Positions 1 through 7,242 of a stretch of 11,707 nt of DNA are shown here, piece by piece. Under the pieces are notes generated by a model that was not told the origin of the DNA, searched no databases, and worked only from the letters and a program-made list of their open reading frames with translations. The stretch's first letter is position 1. Each line of letters begins with the position of its first letter. The stretch is from the NCBI GenBank assembly GCA_023301645.1, contig JALZUH010000213.1, positions 1 through 11,707 on the forward strand, written 5' to 3'. The position numbers were made by a program, and so were the translations under genes. The DNA comes from Akkermansiaceae bacterium. Lineage in GTDB: Bacteria > Verrucomicrobiota > Verrucomicrobiia > Verrucomicrobiales > Akkermansiaceae.

Positions 1-386
1 TCGCCTGTGACTGGGTCATGGGGGATTCCTGCTGCTGCGTAGAGGATACGCAGGTAGTCGTAGATCTCTGTGGCGGTGGCAATCGTGGAGCGAGGGTTCC
101 CTCCCCCACTCCTCTGCTCTATGGCAATGGCAGGACTGAGTCCTGTGATCGAGTCGACATCAGGCTTGTCTAGCTGGTCGAGAAACTGCCGTGCGTAGGA
201 GCTCAGACTCTCGACGTAGCGACGCTGCCCCTCAGCATAAAGTGTGTGGAATGCTAGTGAGGACTTACCACTGCCACTAGGCCCAGTAATGACGACGAGC
301 TGATCGTGCGGGATATCCACATCGATTGCTTTCAAGTTATGCTGTCTCGCTCCCTTGATGGTAATTAACCTCTTCGCCTCACTCAT
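1..386 (-). CDS. uvrA: Excinuclease ABC subunit A, N-terminal part (cut by window edge)
   Basis: UvrA is the damage-scanning ATPase of nucleotide excision repair; it loads UvrB on lesions in the cytoplasm. The 128 residues visible are the start of the first ABC ATPase domain. The sequence opens MSEAKRLITIKGARQHNLK, the classic UvrA N-terminus. Walker A is G35-PSGSGKS-42, followed by the AEGQRRYVESLSSYARQFL signature (about 51-69), the DKPDVDSI-GLSPAIAIEQ stretch (73-91) and NPRST/EIYDYLR (97-113), leading into the UvrB-binding insertion. Two small departures from the common form are GPSGSGKS rather than GLSGSGKS, and H47 where SLAFD is usual. The HDPVTG at the visible end shows no CxxC. The ATG at 386-384 is chosen because the conserved N-terminus begins there; a -10-like hexamer lies 7 bases upstream and no Shine-Dalgarno is seen. 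The rest of the gene lies to the left of the window. A UvrA paralogue cannot be excluded from this fragment. Confidence 0.95.
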   Translation of the reverse strand, partial: MSEAKRLITIKGARQHNLKAIDVDIPHDQLVVITGPSGSGKSSLAFHTLYAEGQRRYVESLSSYARQFLDQLDKPDVDSITGLSPAIAIEQRSGGGNPRSTIATATEIYDYLRILYAAAGIPHDPVTG

Positions 387-393
387 AGTCGTT

Positions 394-422
394 TTTATAA
401 ATGACATCGAAGGTAAAATCCA
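394..422 (-). promoter_or_regulatory. Putative uvrA promoter, leaderless geometry
   Basis: On the minus strand TATAAA (399-394) sits 7 bases before the uvrA ATG at 386. The hexamer 17 bases further upstream, TGGATT (422-417), is only a weak -35 match. Transcription would begin at or within one base of the ATG. The -35 region overlaps the hairpin at 416-442. The -10 is credible, the -35 is poor. Confidence 0.45.
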
Positions 423-442
423 CCGTTCATTTAGGCGGATTT
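416..442 (-). terminator. Hairpin between amidase gene and uvrA, possible terminator
   Basis: AAATCCGCC (442-434, minus strand) pairs with GGTGGATTT (424-416), a 9-bp stem with one G-U pair and a 9-base loop. A short, interrupted T stretch (ATTTTACC) follows on the minus strand. It lies 62 bases after the amidase stop and upstream of uvrA, where a terminator for the amidase transcript is expected. The U-tract is weak, so it may be leaky or act as an operator. Confidence 0.5.
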
Positions 443-504
443 CTCAAACAATCAATAAGCTCTTCAGGCGGCTGTGAGTAATCTCAAGCAGTAGCTGCGA
501 TGGC

Positions 505-1143
505 TTATTTCTTGAGTGCTGTGTCGCGGATACCCTGAGTGATGGCTTCTGCGATGCGCTTCTGATAGGTGCTCGATTTCAGTTTCGCCCGATCGTAAGA
601 ATTGCTGAGAAACCCACACTCGACGAGTGCTGACGGGTGCTGATGCTGCCTAAGAACGGCGAAGTTGCCTCTCTTTACCCCTCTGTTCTTAAAGAGGCCT
701 AATTTCACCAGTCGCTTTTGGATTTTCGTTGCTAGGGTGTGGCTAGTGCTACCGTAGCCATTACAGGTGAATGTCTCGACGCCTCTACTAGAGGAATAGC
801 GTGAGCCATTACAGTGAACACTGACGACAAGAGCACGCTGGTAGAGCTTTGCCATGCTTGCGCGTTGTGACGGTGACAGGTAGATATTAGACTGGCGTGT
901 ATAGGCCACGCGGTAGCCATAGGACTGCAGTCTCCTGCCGACTTCCTTGACAATGGCTAAGTTCACACGGCTCTCATAGACACCGTGATGGACAGCTCCA
1001 GGATCTTTACCACCATGTCCTGCGTCGAGTAAGATCGTCAAGGGGGCTGCTGACAGGCCAGCTGTCAATAAAGTCATCAGGGCTAGAGCGCACCATAAGC
1101 CACTTTTGAAATCTTTTTTAGCTCCTATTATCCACCTAGACAT
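505..1143 (-). CDS. Exported N-acetylmuramoyl-L-alanine amidase (Amidase_3 family)
   Basis: A zinc amidase that cleaves the bond between N-acetylmuramic acid and L-alanine of peptidoglycan, acting outside the cytoplasmic membrane in cell separation or wall turnover. Numbering from a TTG 12 codons upstream at 1179, the family motifs are LDAGHGGKDPGA (zinc ligand H55), VYESRVNL (zinc ligand E69), VVSVHCN (zinc ligand H122) and ALVECGFLSN (catalytic E187). All active-site positions are present. The hydrophobic stretch LWCALALMTLLTAGLSA (28-44) is a signal peptide and the catalytic domain follows at once, so this is a minimal single-domain enzyme with no AMIN or SPOR domain. I chose the ATG at 1143: it leaves a short basic n-region, whereas the TTG at 1179 has its nearest AGGAG 17 bases away, too far to act. 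The TTG start is still possible. The gene ends 118 bases before uvrA in the same direction. Confidence 0.9.
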   Translation of the reverse strand: MSRWIIGAKKDFKSGLWCALALMTLLTAGLSAAPLTILLDAGHGGKDPGAVHHGVYESRVNLAIVKEVGRRLQSYGYRVAYTRQSNIYLSPSQRASMAKLYQRALVVSVHCNGSRYSSSRGVETFTCNGYGSTSHTLATKIQKRLVKLGLFKNRGVKRGNFAVLRQHQHPSALVECGFLSNSYDRAKLKSSTYQKRIAEAITQGIRDTALKK

Positions 1144-1286
1144 ACATTGGTATATGGACTTAGCAAAAGAAGTATTCAACGCTTAAATATTAGCTTCTCC
1201 TAAATAATACCTACTTTCGCTCACAGAATGGCAAGAGAATGACAGGAGAATAGTTACCTTTATATATTAGAGGCTCTTTCGGCATG

Positions 1287-4196
1287 CTACTTTGAGCCCG
1301 CCTTCACACCTTTCGCCCTTATGATTTGGTCGATTTCAGCCTTTGATAGCTCACGGTTGTATATACGGAAGTCTCCTAGAATCCCCATATAGCCATCTCC
1401 CAGCACCAAGTCGTCAAATTCATCAATCACCGCAATCGCATTGAGCCCAGCTAACCCGTGCTTGGCAATTTGCTTACCGTCTTTAAAAATACGGAATTCA
1501 CCACCACCGTTACGCGTGCGAGTGAATGTCCAATGCACCCACTGACCGCTAATATCACTGGCAGTCACCTTAGTGTCTTCAGTCATCGCTCTTAGCTTAT
1601 AGCTAGAGGTTTTCCCGACCTCACTCGTCCTGTTGCCTTGTCGGTAGATGCCATTTTCCCACCATGCTGTAAAACGATCAGTCGCCATCTGCGTCTGCAG
1701 TCTTAGCCTAAGGCTACTGTATGTCTTATCACCATAGGTTTTTGTGCCCTTGAGCACATAGCTACTACTGTTCTTGGAAGTGCTAGCAATGGGCGAAATA
1801 TAGCTCCAGAAGGCAATCGATATCTCACGGTCTACTAGCTCGTGGAATTCATCATCAATAGGGATATCAATGGTTCCTTTATGAAGATCAGCTGCAAACG
1901 GCCCACCTGTCACACCTGCTACTCCCGCCACCTGATTGATAACACCATGGGAGATACCATCTCGACCGTAGGCAGACATATCCTTCACTCTAGATCCCTC
2001 AATTTCTCCAAAATCATACCACAAGATCAAGCTGGGGTCTAAGTCCGACACGGCCAGATTCACAGCCACTGCCTCACTTTCCCCATTTTTATTATGAACC
2101 CTATAGCTAAAGGAGTCCGCCCCATGAAAACCGCGCTCTGGCGTATAGACCAGTGATCCATCCTCATCGAGCTCTAGTGCCCCGTGACGAACATCTTCAA
2201 CCAGTGACACCTTCGTAATAGGAGCCTTCGGGCTTGTCTTATCATTAGCTACCACACCCTGGTGAGAGCTCAGCTTCAGCGCCCCACCTACAGCAACTCG
2301 ATAGCCGTCTTTCATCGCAACGGGAACAGACGAACTAGCTCGCGTCTTCGCTGTATATGCCCAGCTATCTACCAGCTCATCATAGACCTCGTCGGCTGAA
2401 GTCGTCGCCACATTCACCGTGACTTCGCCTTCAAAGCTTCCGTCACTCACCACCGAAACACGGAAAGTCTGAGCCACATCATGGTTCTCAGGGGTGAATG
2501 TTAACATGCTTGGCTCGATCTTGATCAAGCTCGGCATCGAGCTAGTCAGATGGACAGTGACCTCCTGTTGCGGCTCGAAGATAAACTGCACGCTCATTTC
2601 TTCAGCTCCATCTGCATGGAAATGATTGATCTCCTGCTTATCTTCCGACGAAGGCAGCACCCGCATACCTGGAGCACGCGCCTGTAGATTACTCATGATC
2701 CACCCAGCCTCATAGCCCACTCTCATCGCCGACCACTGATCACTAGGATTCACCTCCTCAGGGGGCAGCGGGCAGCGTCCCGAGTCGACGGTATAGATAA
2801 AGCTCGTATTCGGCACAATAGCTATTCCGCTAAGGTGATTACCGCTACCAGCCATCTTAATATCAGGCCTCAGTCTCTTGAGCATCGCCCAAGACGCACG
2901 CGGAATAGTCGCCCCTACATAAGGACCCTCCGAATACGCCTTCACCCCAGCCCCAAGGTCATGATAGGCGATTTGCGCCACGGCACTCTCCGGCGTTAAC
3001 TTCCACTGATAGGGAAAAATATACGCCCTCTTCCAGAAGTCAGGATTCACCTTATACTCGTCGTAATTATAAAAATCATACTTACCGAAATTAAAATCAA
3101 TCGGCCCTACAAAACGCCCATCCTCATCCACGGGCCAGCCAGCGCCCTCTGCACCGGGGTCATTGGTATCGTAGCGATGCGATAGATCGTTATTACTTTT
3201 CACACGGCACTGCTTCATCACCTCAGTAATACCCTTAATGTGCCCCCTTTCCGTGCTGGTTCCTGTAATGCTATAGCGAACATTACGATTATGATTAAAC
3301 TGAGCCGCATGGGGATGCGGAGTTGCAAATCGCCCGCTGTATTGAACTGCGCCCTGATTAGCCTTCACTGTCTTATAGGCTGCATCGGCAAGCGTCTTAC
3401 TTATGCCGCGATAGCTCGAAGTCGTGGCACTCTTACCAAATAACCGACTATAAAGAGTAGCTGCCGCCAGATAAGAGCCACCAAAAGGAGGGTGACTTGC
3501 ATCTGCTTCACCATCTTTCTCACTCCTATCTGCTAACTTAGCCTGAATGTTTTGCCACGCTAATCCAGCTGGAGCCACCGCACAACCACCAGTGCGCCCA
3601 ACACGGTAAACCACCTCCTTGTAATGATCATAACTCGAACTCGACTCCGTCGACGGCCACGGCATCAACAGCACCGTCTGGGCACCGCCCTTAGCGACCT
3701 CCTTGCAAATCTCTGACACACCCAAGGCATAGAACCCCGGCATGCGCTCTATCGTATGAGCGTCACCAATGAGCACCACATAGTCCCACTTTACGTCGAG
3801 CTCCCCACGTAGATTAGGCCAACGCACCTCACTCGCAACATTCAGAGGATAGGGGAAATGAAACCACGAAAACAAATTGGTATGACGAAACACCTCTTTT
3901 TTCTCATTATGTGAAACCTCTGCCTTACCATTGAAATCCTCGAATACCACACGAACTGCGCCCTGCTCAGAGTCGCCCTTAAGAATATTCGTCAGCTCAG
4001 AAACCACACCCGCAGGGTCAAACGCCTTCGTCGGCGCAGCCTTAAGAGTATAAAACCCATAAGAAGCACGGCTGCTCGAATAATTATACTCGCTAGAATC
4101 TCTATCAGAGCCAATCACGAGGATATTCACATCAGCTACAGCAAGCGACTTGATAAAAACCAACATGAACAATACCAACCACATACTCACTCTCAT
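1287..4196 (-). CDS. Large exported protein: SGNH-like N-terminal domain, Calx-beta-like, Ig-like and LamG-like modules
   Basis: Probable exported carbohydrate-active or esterase-like protein; substrate unknown. Residue numbers count from a GTG at 4328, the longest open frame; the preferred ATG (4196) is residue 45 because a signal peptide (49-65, LVLFMLVFIKSLAVA core) follows directly and a 44-residue extension before it would be unusual. Residues 68-300 resemble SGNH hydrolases of the DUF4886 type: NILVIGS block at 68-74, a VVLIGD strand (184-189), a VLLMPWP strand (219-225), VAPAGLAWQ (251-259) and the DxxH block D276-ASH279 in SHPPFGGSYLAAA. The usual GNS nucleophile block is altered to GSDRDSS, so S74 or S78 might serve, or the domain is inactive. 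Residues 330-560 are unassigned. Residues 580-660 match Calx-beta-like repeats (LTFTPENHDVAQTFRVSV), 672-760 a cadherin/Ig-like domain, and 765-1000 a LamG/concanavalin-like domain ending GDFRIYNRELSKAEI. No PEP-CTERM or lipobox is seen. Confidence 0.8.
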   Translation of the reverse strand: MRVSMWLVLFMLVFIKSLAVADVNILVIGSDRDSSEYNYSSSRASYGFYTLKAAPTKAFDPAGVVSELTNILKGDSEQGAVRVVFEDFNGKAEVSHNEKKEVFRHTNLFSWFHFPYPLNVASEVRWPNLRGELDVKWDYVVLIGDAHTIERMPGFYALGVSEICKEVAKGGAQTVLLMPWPSTESSSSYDHYKEVVYRVGRTGGCAVAPAGLAWQNIQAKLADRSEKDGEADASHPPFGGSYLAAATLYSRLFGKSATTSSYRGISKTLADAAYKTVKANQGAVQYSGRFATPHPHAAQFNHNRNVRYSITGTSTERGHIKGITEVMKQCRVKSNNDLSHRYDTNDPGAEGAGWPVDEDGRFVGPIDFNFGKYDFYNYDEYKVNPDFWKRAYIFPYQWKLTPESAVAQIAYHDLGAGVKAYSEGPYVGATIPRASWAMLKRLRPDIKMAGSGNHLSGIAIVPNTSFIYTVDSGRCPLPPEEVNPSDQWSAMRVGYEAGWIMSNLQARAPGMRVLPSSEDKQEINHFHADGAEEMSVQFIFEPQQEVTVHLTSSMPSLIKIEPSMLTFTPENHDVAQTFRVSVVSDGSFEGEVTVNVATTSADEVYDELVDSWAYTAKTRASSSVPVAMKDGYRVAVGGALKLSSHQGVVANDKTSPKAPITKVSLVEDVRHGALELDEDGSLVYTPERGFHGADSFSYRVHNKNGESEAVAVNLAVSDLDPSLILWYDFGEIEGSRVKDMSAYGRDGISHGVINQVAGVAGVTGGPFAADLHKGTIDIPIDDEFHELVDREISIAFWSYISPIASTSKNSSSYVLKGTKTYGDKTYSSLRLRLQTQMATDRFTAWWENGIYRQGNRTSEVGKTSSYKLRAMTEDTKVTASDISGQWVHWTFTRTRNGGGEFRIFKDGKQIAKHGLAGLNAIAVIDEFDDLVLGDGYMGILGDFRIYNRELSKAEIDQIIRAKGVKAGSK

Positions 4197-4403
4197 CGAA
4201 GCCACAGGAACAAATACCCTAGCTATACATTGCGCTGACTTTAAATACTTCGGGCGGGCGTTCGGACGGACGACTGATGAATACATATCTCGATGGGGGG
4301 CGGTGGGGAAAGCAGTCATCAAGGACACCTTCTCAAAAGGCTCAATCCATAACTAATCACTACTTATCCAAGTATGAGTAAGCCTCTCTAGCGGCAAGTC
4401 AAG

Positions 4404-4429
4404 GGTATGTCCCCCCTCTCTGGCATACC
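4404..4429. repeat. Inverted repeat in divergent intergenic region
   Basis: GGTATGTC (4404-4411) and GGCATACC (4422-4429) form an 8-bp inverted repeat with one G-U pair around a pyrimidine-only loop of 10 bases (CCCCCTCTCT). It lies in the 170 to 300-base space between the divergent SGNH/LamG gene and the methyltransferase gene, 72 bases upstream of the latter. There is no T run on either side, so an operator or leader hairpin is more likely than a terminator. No clear promoter was found for either gene in this gap. Confidence 0.35.
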
Positions 4430-4500
4430 GCCCCATTTAAAATGCCCTCAATCATATCATTGGCACTTGATTTTCACATGACCTCGCAGAAGCTTGCTGC

Positions 4501-5235
4501 ATGATGTCATACGAATCCGACAAACTTCTCAGCGAATACCTCCTCATGCACTTCGGCACAGACGCCCAGCTCATGCCATGGGACTTCGGCCCAAAAGCAG
4601 CCATCGGCTTCCCCACTCGCACCGTCTCACACTTCACCAATAGTCAGCAAGAAGGCATCCGTGCCCTTGACCTAGGGTGCGCGGTAGGCAGATCAGCCTT
4701 CGAGATCAGTCGCCACGCAGACGAAGTCATCGGCATCGACTTCTCTGAGAACTTCATCGCTGCCGCAGAGCACCTCAGAACACAGGGCAGTATCGACTAC
4801 ACCATTCAAGAAACAGGTAAAACAACCACTTCTGCAACAGCCAGCCTACAGTCACTACCAGCTGATATTCAGCCAGAAAAATGCTGTTTCAGGCAAGGAG
4901 ACGCTATGAATCTACCGTCTGACCTAGGCAGCTTCGACCAAGTCCACGCGGCTAATCTCATCTGCCGTCTCCCCCATCCAGAGAAAACTCTAGAGCGCTT
5001 CTCTGATCTAGTCACTACTGGAGGTGAGCTCGTCCTAGCTACCCCATGCACCTGGTTAGACGAATACACGCCAGCCGATCAGCAGCCAGACGGAGACACC
5101 TTTAGCTGGCTAAAGGATAAGCTTTCTAGCTCCTTTAAACTCATCAAAGAAACCAACGAACCCTTTCTCATTCGCGAAACGGCCAGAAAATACCAGTGGA
5201 CCGTCTCCATGGTCACTGTTTGGCAGCGTCTGTAA
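4501..5235 (+). CDS. Stand-alone OvoA C-terminal-type methyltransferase (putative 4-mercaptohistidine N1-methyltransferase)
   Basis: A class I SAM-dependent methyltransferase that resembles the C-terminal domain of OvoA, the enzyme that N-methylates 5-thiohistidine (called 4-mercaptohistidine in the family name) to ovothiol A. The family pattern is visible along the whole 244 residues: YESDKLLSEYLL near the start, FPTR (37-40), SAM motif I ALDLGCAVGRSAFE (55-68), acidic motif II in VIGIDFSENFI (76-86), GDAMNL (133-138), the NLICRLPHP block (152-160), TPCTWLDEYTP (181-191) and the closing PFLIRETARKYQW (221-233). There is no sulfoxide synthase (DinB/FGE) part, so it is a single-domain protein, unlike fused OvoA. 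ATGATG gives two possible starts, 4501 or 4504; no Shine-Dalgarno separates them. No thiol-histidine or selenium gene lies beside it, so the substrate (5-thiohistidine, a selenium analogue, or another imidazole) is inferred from family only. Confidence 0.88.
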   Translation: MMSYESDKLLSEYLLMHFGTDAQLMPWDFGPKAAIGFPTRTVSHFTNSQQEGIRALDLGCAVGRSAFEISRHADEVIGIDFSENFIAAAEHLRTQGSIDYTIQETGKTTTSATASLQSLPADIQPEKCCFRQGDAMNLPSDLGSFDQVHAANLICRLPHPEKTLERFSDLVTTGGELVLATPCTWLDEYTPADQQPDGDTFSWLKDKLSSSFKLIKETNEPFLIRETARKYQWTVSMVTVWQRL

Positions 5236-5280
5236 TGAGTCTGAACCCACTGCTTTGCCACACAGAAAAAGTGCACAAAC

Positions 5281-5309
5281 TTGACTTATTTCAAATCTAG
5301 GTGTATAGG
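5281..5309 (+). promoter_or_regulatory. Sigma70-like promoter upstream of the desaturase gene
   Basis: TTGACT (5281-5286), a 17-base spacer, then TATAGG (5304-5309). It is the best promoter match in the 270-base gap between the methyltransferase and desaturase genes. Transcription would start near 5316, giving a desaturase leader of about 190 bases. The only ATG-initiated frame close to the start (5311) is four codons long. Apart from this promoter and a TAGCTAGCTA palindrome near 5405-5414, I see no gene or convincing fold in the gap. Confidence 0.55.
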
Positions 5310-5505
5310 AATGCGCCATCACTGAAGAGCACAGCTACGTTGTCAGCCTCTCTAAAGAGTAACTAAAGACTTCCTACAGCTTTGTATTCATATCGGCCTA
5401 TCTACTAGCTAGCTACGATCACGAGTCATACTACCTAGAAACATCACCTGTAAATCATACCCATATCTCACAATTGAGCTATCTCCTTATCTAATCCTTC
5501 ATATT

Positions 5506-6639
5506 ATGCTTAGAATACCATTCAAAAGAGTTAACTGGATCACCAGTATATTCCTCGTAACTACAGCCCTCATGGCACTTACCGTTGTCCCTGTTTACCT
5601 CTTCAAGCACGGCATCGACTGGTTCCAGTTCAGCATGTTCTTCTTCTACGCTGTTGCCACCACCATGAGCATCACACTAGGATACCACCGCCTCTACTCG
5701 CACCTTTCCTTCAAAGCAAAGTGGCCAGTCAGACTATTCGTTCTTCTCTTCGGAGCCTGTGCTTTTGAAAACTCATGCATGGACTGGACATCAGACCACC
5801 GCACTCACCACAAGCACGTCGACCATGACGAAGATCCATATGATATTTCTAAAGGCTTCATGTGGGCACACATCGGATGGCTCATCTTTAAGATGAGACC
5901 AGAAGAGCCAGTAAACAACATTGGCGACCTTCAGAAAGATAAACTCTGCGTATTTCAGCACAAGTATGTGCACTGGATCGGCTTTATCCTAGGTGGTATC
6001 GTCCCTACAGCAATCGCCTACTTCGTAGCCCCACTCATGGGTGCTGACCCTGTAACTTACGCTATTGGCGGATTCTTACTCTCAGGTGTGCTTCGTATCG
6101 TTATCGTTCAGCACTCCACATTCTTCATTAACTCACTCTGCCACACCATCGGCAAGCGCCCATACAACACTGATAACAGTGCTCGTGACAGCGCTATCAT
6201 GGCGGTATTCACATGTGGCGAAGGCTACCACAACTACCACCACGCATTCCAGCACGACTACCGTAATGGAGTAAAGCCTTGGCAGTTCGACCCGACTAAG
6301 TGGATGATCTGGACACTCTCCAAGCTCGGACTCACTAGTGGCCTACGCCGCGTATCCGACGAACGCATTCTCCTCGCAGAAATGCGCGAAGCTGGTCGCC
6401 AAGCAACACGCAAGATCGAAGCCCTTGCCCAATCTACCAATCACGCCATCACAGAGAAAACAGCTGAAGTGCTCCATACCTCAGCACAAAGACTCTCTGA
6501 TAGCTACAGCGAGCTAGAAAAAGCCATCTCTGATAAAGTTGAAGTTTCTAAGCAAATGATGAACCAATGGCAGAACGAAACACGTGAGCTCGTTCGTCAC
6601 ATTGCATCGATGAAAGGCATCAAGCCAGCGTCAAGCTAG
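5506..6639 (+). CDS. Membrane fatty acyl desaturase (delta-9 type) with long C-terminal helical tail
   Basis: A di-iron membrane desaturase that introduces a cis double bond into a fatty acyl chain (acyl-CoA or acyl-lipid) and adjusts membrane fluidity. The histidine boxes are complete: HRLYSH (H61, H66), DHRTHH (H98, H101, H102) and YHNYHH (H242, H245, H246), with the extra NSLCHTIG block (H213) of stearoyl-CoA desaturase-like enzymes. Hydrophobic segments lie at about 12-32, 40-58, 75-87, 156-177 and 184-203. The catalytic part ends near residue 280. A further 95 residues or so (285-377) are polar and heptad-like, rich in A, E, K, Q and S, and look like a long amphipathic helix or coiled coil not usual for bacterial desaturases. 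The ATG at 5506 gives a normal N-terminus; no Shine-Dalgarno is visible. The gene has its own likely promoter at 5281 and a strong terminator after it, so it is probably monocistronic. ACP or glycerolipid substrate cannot be told from sequence. Confidence 0.93.
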   Translation: MLRIPFKRVNWITSIFLVTTALMALTVVPVYLFKHGIDWFQFSMFFFYAVATTMSITLGYHRLYSHLSFKAKWPVRLFVLLFGACAFENSCMDWTSDHRTHHKHVDHDEDPYDISKGFMWAHIGWLIFKMRPEEPVNNIGDLQKDKLCVFQHKYVHWIGFILGGIVPTAIAYFVAPLMGADPVTYAIGGFLLSGVLRIVIVQHSTFFINSLCHTIGKRPYNTDNSARDSAIMAVFTCGEGYHNYHHAFQHDYRNGVKPWQFDPTKWMIWTLSKLGLTSGLRRVSDERILLAEMREAGRQATRKIEALAQSTNHAITEKTAEVLHTSAQRLSDSYSELEKAISDKVEVSKQMMNQWQNETRELVRHIASMKGIKPASS

Positions 6640-6660
6640 GCACCCATCAAATCAAGTATA

Positions 6661-6689
6661 CCAATCAGTTAAATATTGACCCTGATTGG
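6661..6689. repeat. 8-bp perfect inverted repeat before the terminator
   Basis: CCAATCAG (6661-6668) and CTGATTGG (6682-6689) are perfect inverse complements around a 13-base AT-rich spacer. The repeat lies 21 bases after the desaturase stop and 8 bases before the extended terminator stem. In the transcript it could form a 3'-end hairpin that protects the mRNA. Confidence 0.45.
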
Positions 6690-6697
6690 CTAAAGCA

Positions 6698-6738
6698 CAA
6701 AAAGGGCAGTGAGTGACATACTCACTGCCTTTTTTGTC
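6698..6738 (+). terminator. Rho-independent terminator of the desaturase gene
   Basis: GGCAGTGAGT (6705-6714) pairs perfectly with ACTCACTGCC (6720-6729) around the loop GACAT, followed by TTTTTT (6730-6735). A G-U pair, five A-U pairs and two more pairs extend the stem to about 18 bp, so the A tract before it gives a U tract on the other strand too and it could work in both directions. It lies 59 bases past the desaturase stop and is the clearest terminator in the window. Confidence 0.9.
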
Positions 6739-6804
6739 AAAATGATTGCGAAATCACCCATTTCAAAACACCAGATCAACAACCTGCTTCACAAACCCCA
6801 TTCC

Positions 6805-7230
6805 ATGTGCATTAAAATTCTCAAAGCACTAAGCTTAAGAAGCCTCGCTGCCCTAGCCCTTCTGACCAGCTCTTGTTCCGATCTCGCCCCAACAACCCAT
6901 TCCCCTCAATACACAGATGGAACAATAACATTGGAGCGGCCAGCCTACAGCAACCGTCCATACCGTGAGAACCAAAAGCCAGCAGCGATAGCAAAGGTAA
7001 GAAACTTCAATACTAACGCACCAGCAGAGCTTGACTTTGGAACCCCAACTCAAAGCCCTGTCCCATTTCTACCTCAAAGCTCGGCTAGCCTACCTACTCC
7101 AGCAGCCACAACGGCCCCAGCTACTAAATATCAGCCTCCAGGAAATTACAACCCTCTGGGACCAAGCCCCTTTCACACCCCTGACGACCTAAGTTTACCC
7201 ACTCAGAGTCAAGTGCCCAACGGCTTTTAG
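6805..7230 (+). CDS. Small Pro/Thr/Ser-rich lipoprotein of unknown function
   Basis: I do not recognise the family. The 141-residue product starts MCIKILKALSLRSLAALALL and has a lipobox-like TSSC with C24 as the lipid-attachment site, so it is probably an envelope lipoprotein. The mature part is short, without further Cys, and becomes rich in Pro, Thr, Ser, Ala and Gln (about residues 73-138), suggesting a disordered chain. The ATG at 6805 is chosen over the open frame's upstream ATG at 6709 because that longer form would begin inside the terminator hairpin and would bury the signal peptide behind 32 residues. No promoter or Shine-Dalgarno is clear. It converges on the next minus-strand gene with 12 bases between the two stops. 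A 5-bp hairpin, ACGGC-TTTTA-GCCGT (7220-7234), covers its stop codon but has no T run. Confidence 0.7.
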   Translation: MCIKILKALSLRSLAALALLTSSCSDLAPTTHSPQYTDGTITLERPAYSNRPYRENQKPAAIAKVRNFNTNAPAELDFGTPTQSPVPFLPQSSASLPTPAATTAPATKYQPPGNYNPLGPSPFHTPDDLSLPTQSQVPNGF

Positions 7231-7242
7231 CCGTCAGCTGCA

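Noticed and set aside
1144..1179. TTG start of the amidase gene
   Set aside because: AGGAG is 17 bases away and the ATG at 1143 gives a normal signal peptide; not fully excluded.
1272..1298. GGCTC/GAGCC hairpin around the stop of the SGNH/LamG gene as a terminator
   Set aside because: Only 5 bp with a 16-base loop and no T run on the minus strand.
4197..4328. 44-residue extension of the SGNH/LamG protein back to GTG 4328
   Set aside because: A signal peptide begins just after the ATG at 4196. The GTG has an AGAAG directly against it with no spacer.
4150..4356. 68-residue plus-strand frame across the start of the SGNH/LamG gene
   Set aside because: It is the shadow of the signal-peptide codons, with no motif or start signal.
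5079..5322. Minus-strand frames opposite the end of the methyltransferase gene
   Set aside because: Two frames in different phases cover conserved methyltransferase codons; no signal or motif supports either.
6709..6804. N-terminal extension of the lipoprotein frame to ATG 6709
   Set aside because: It begins inside the terminator hairpin and places 32 residues before a complete lipoprotein signal peptide.
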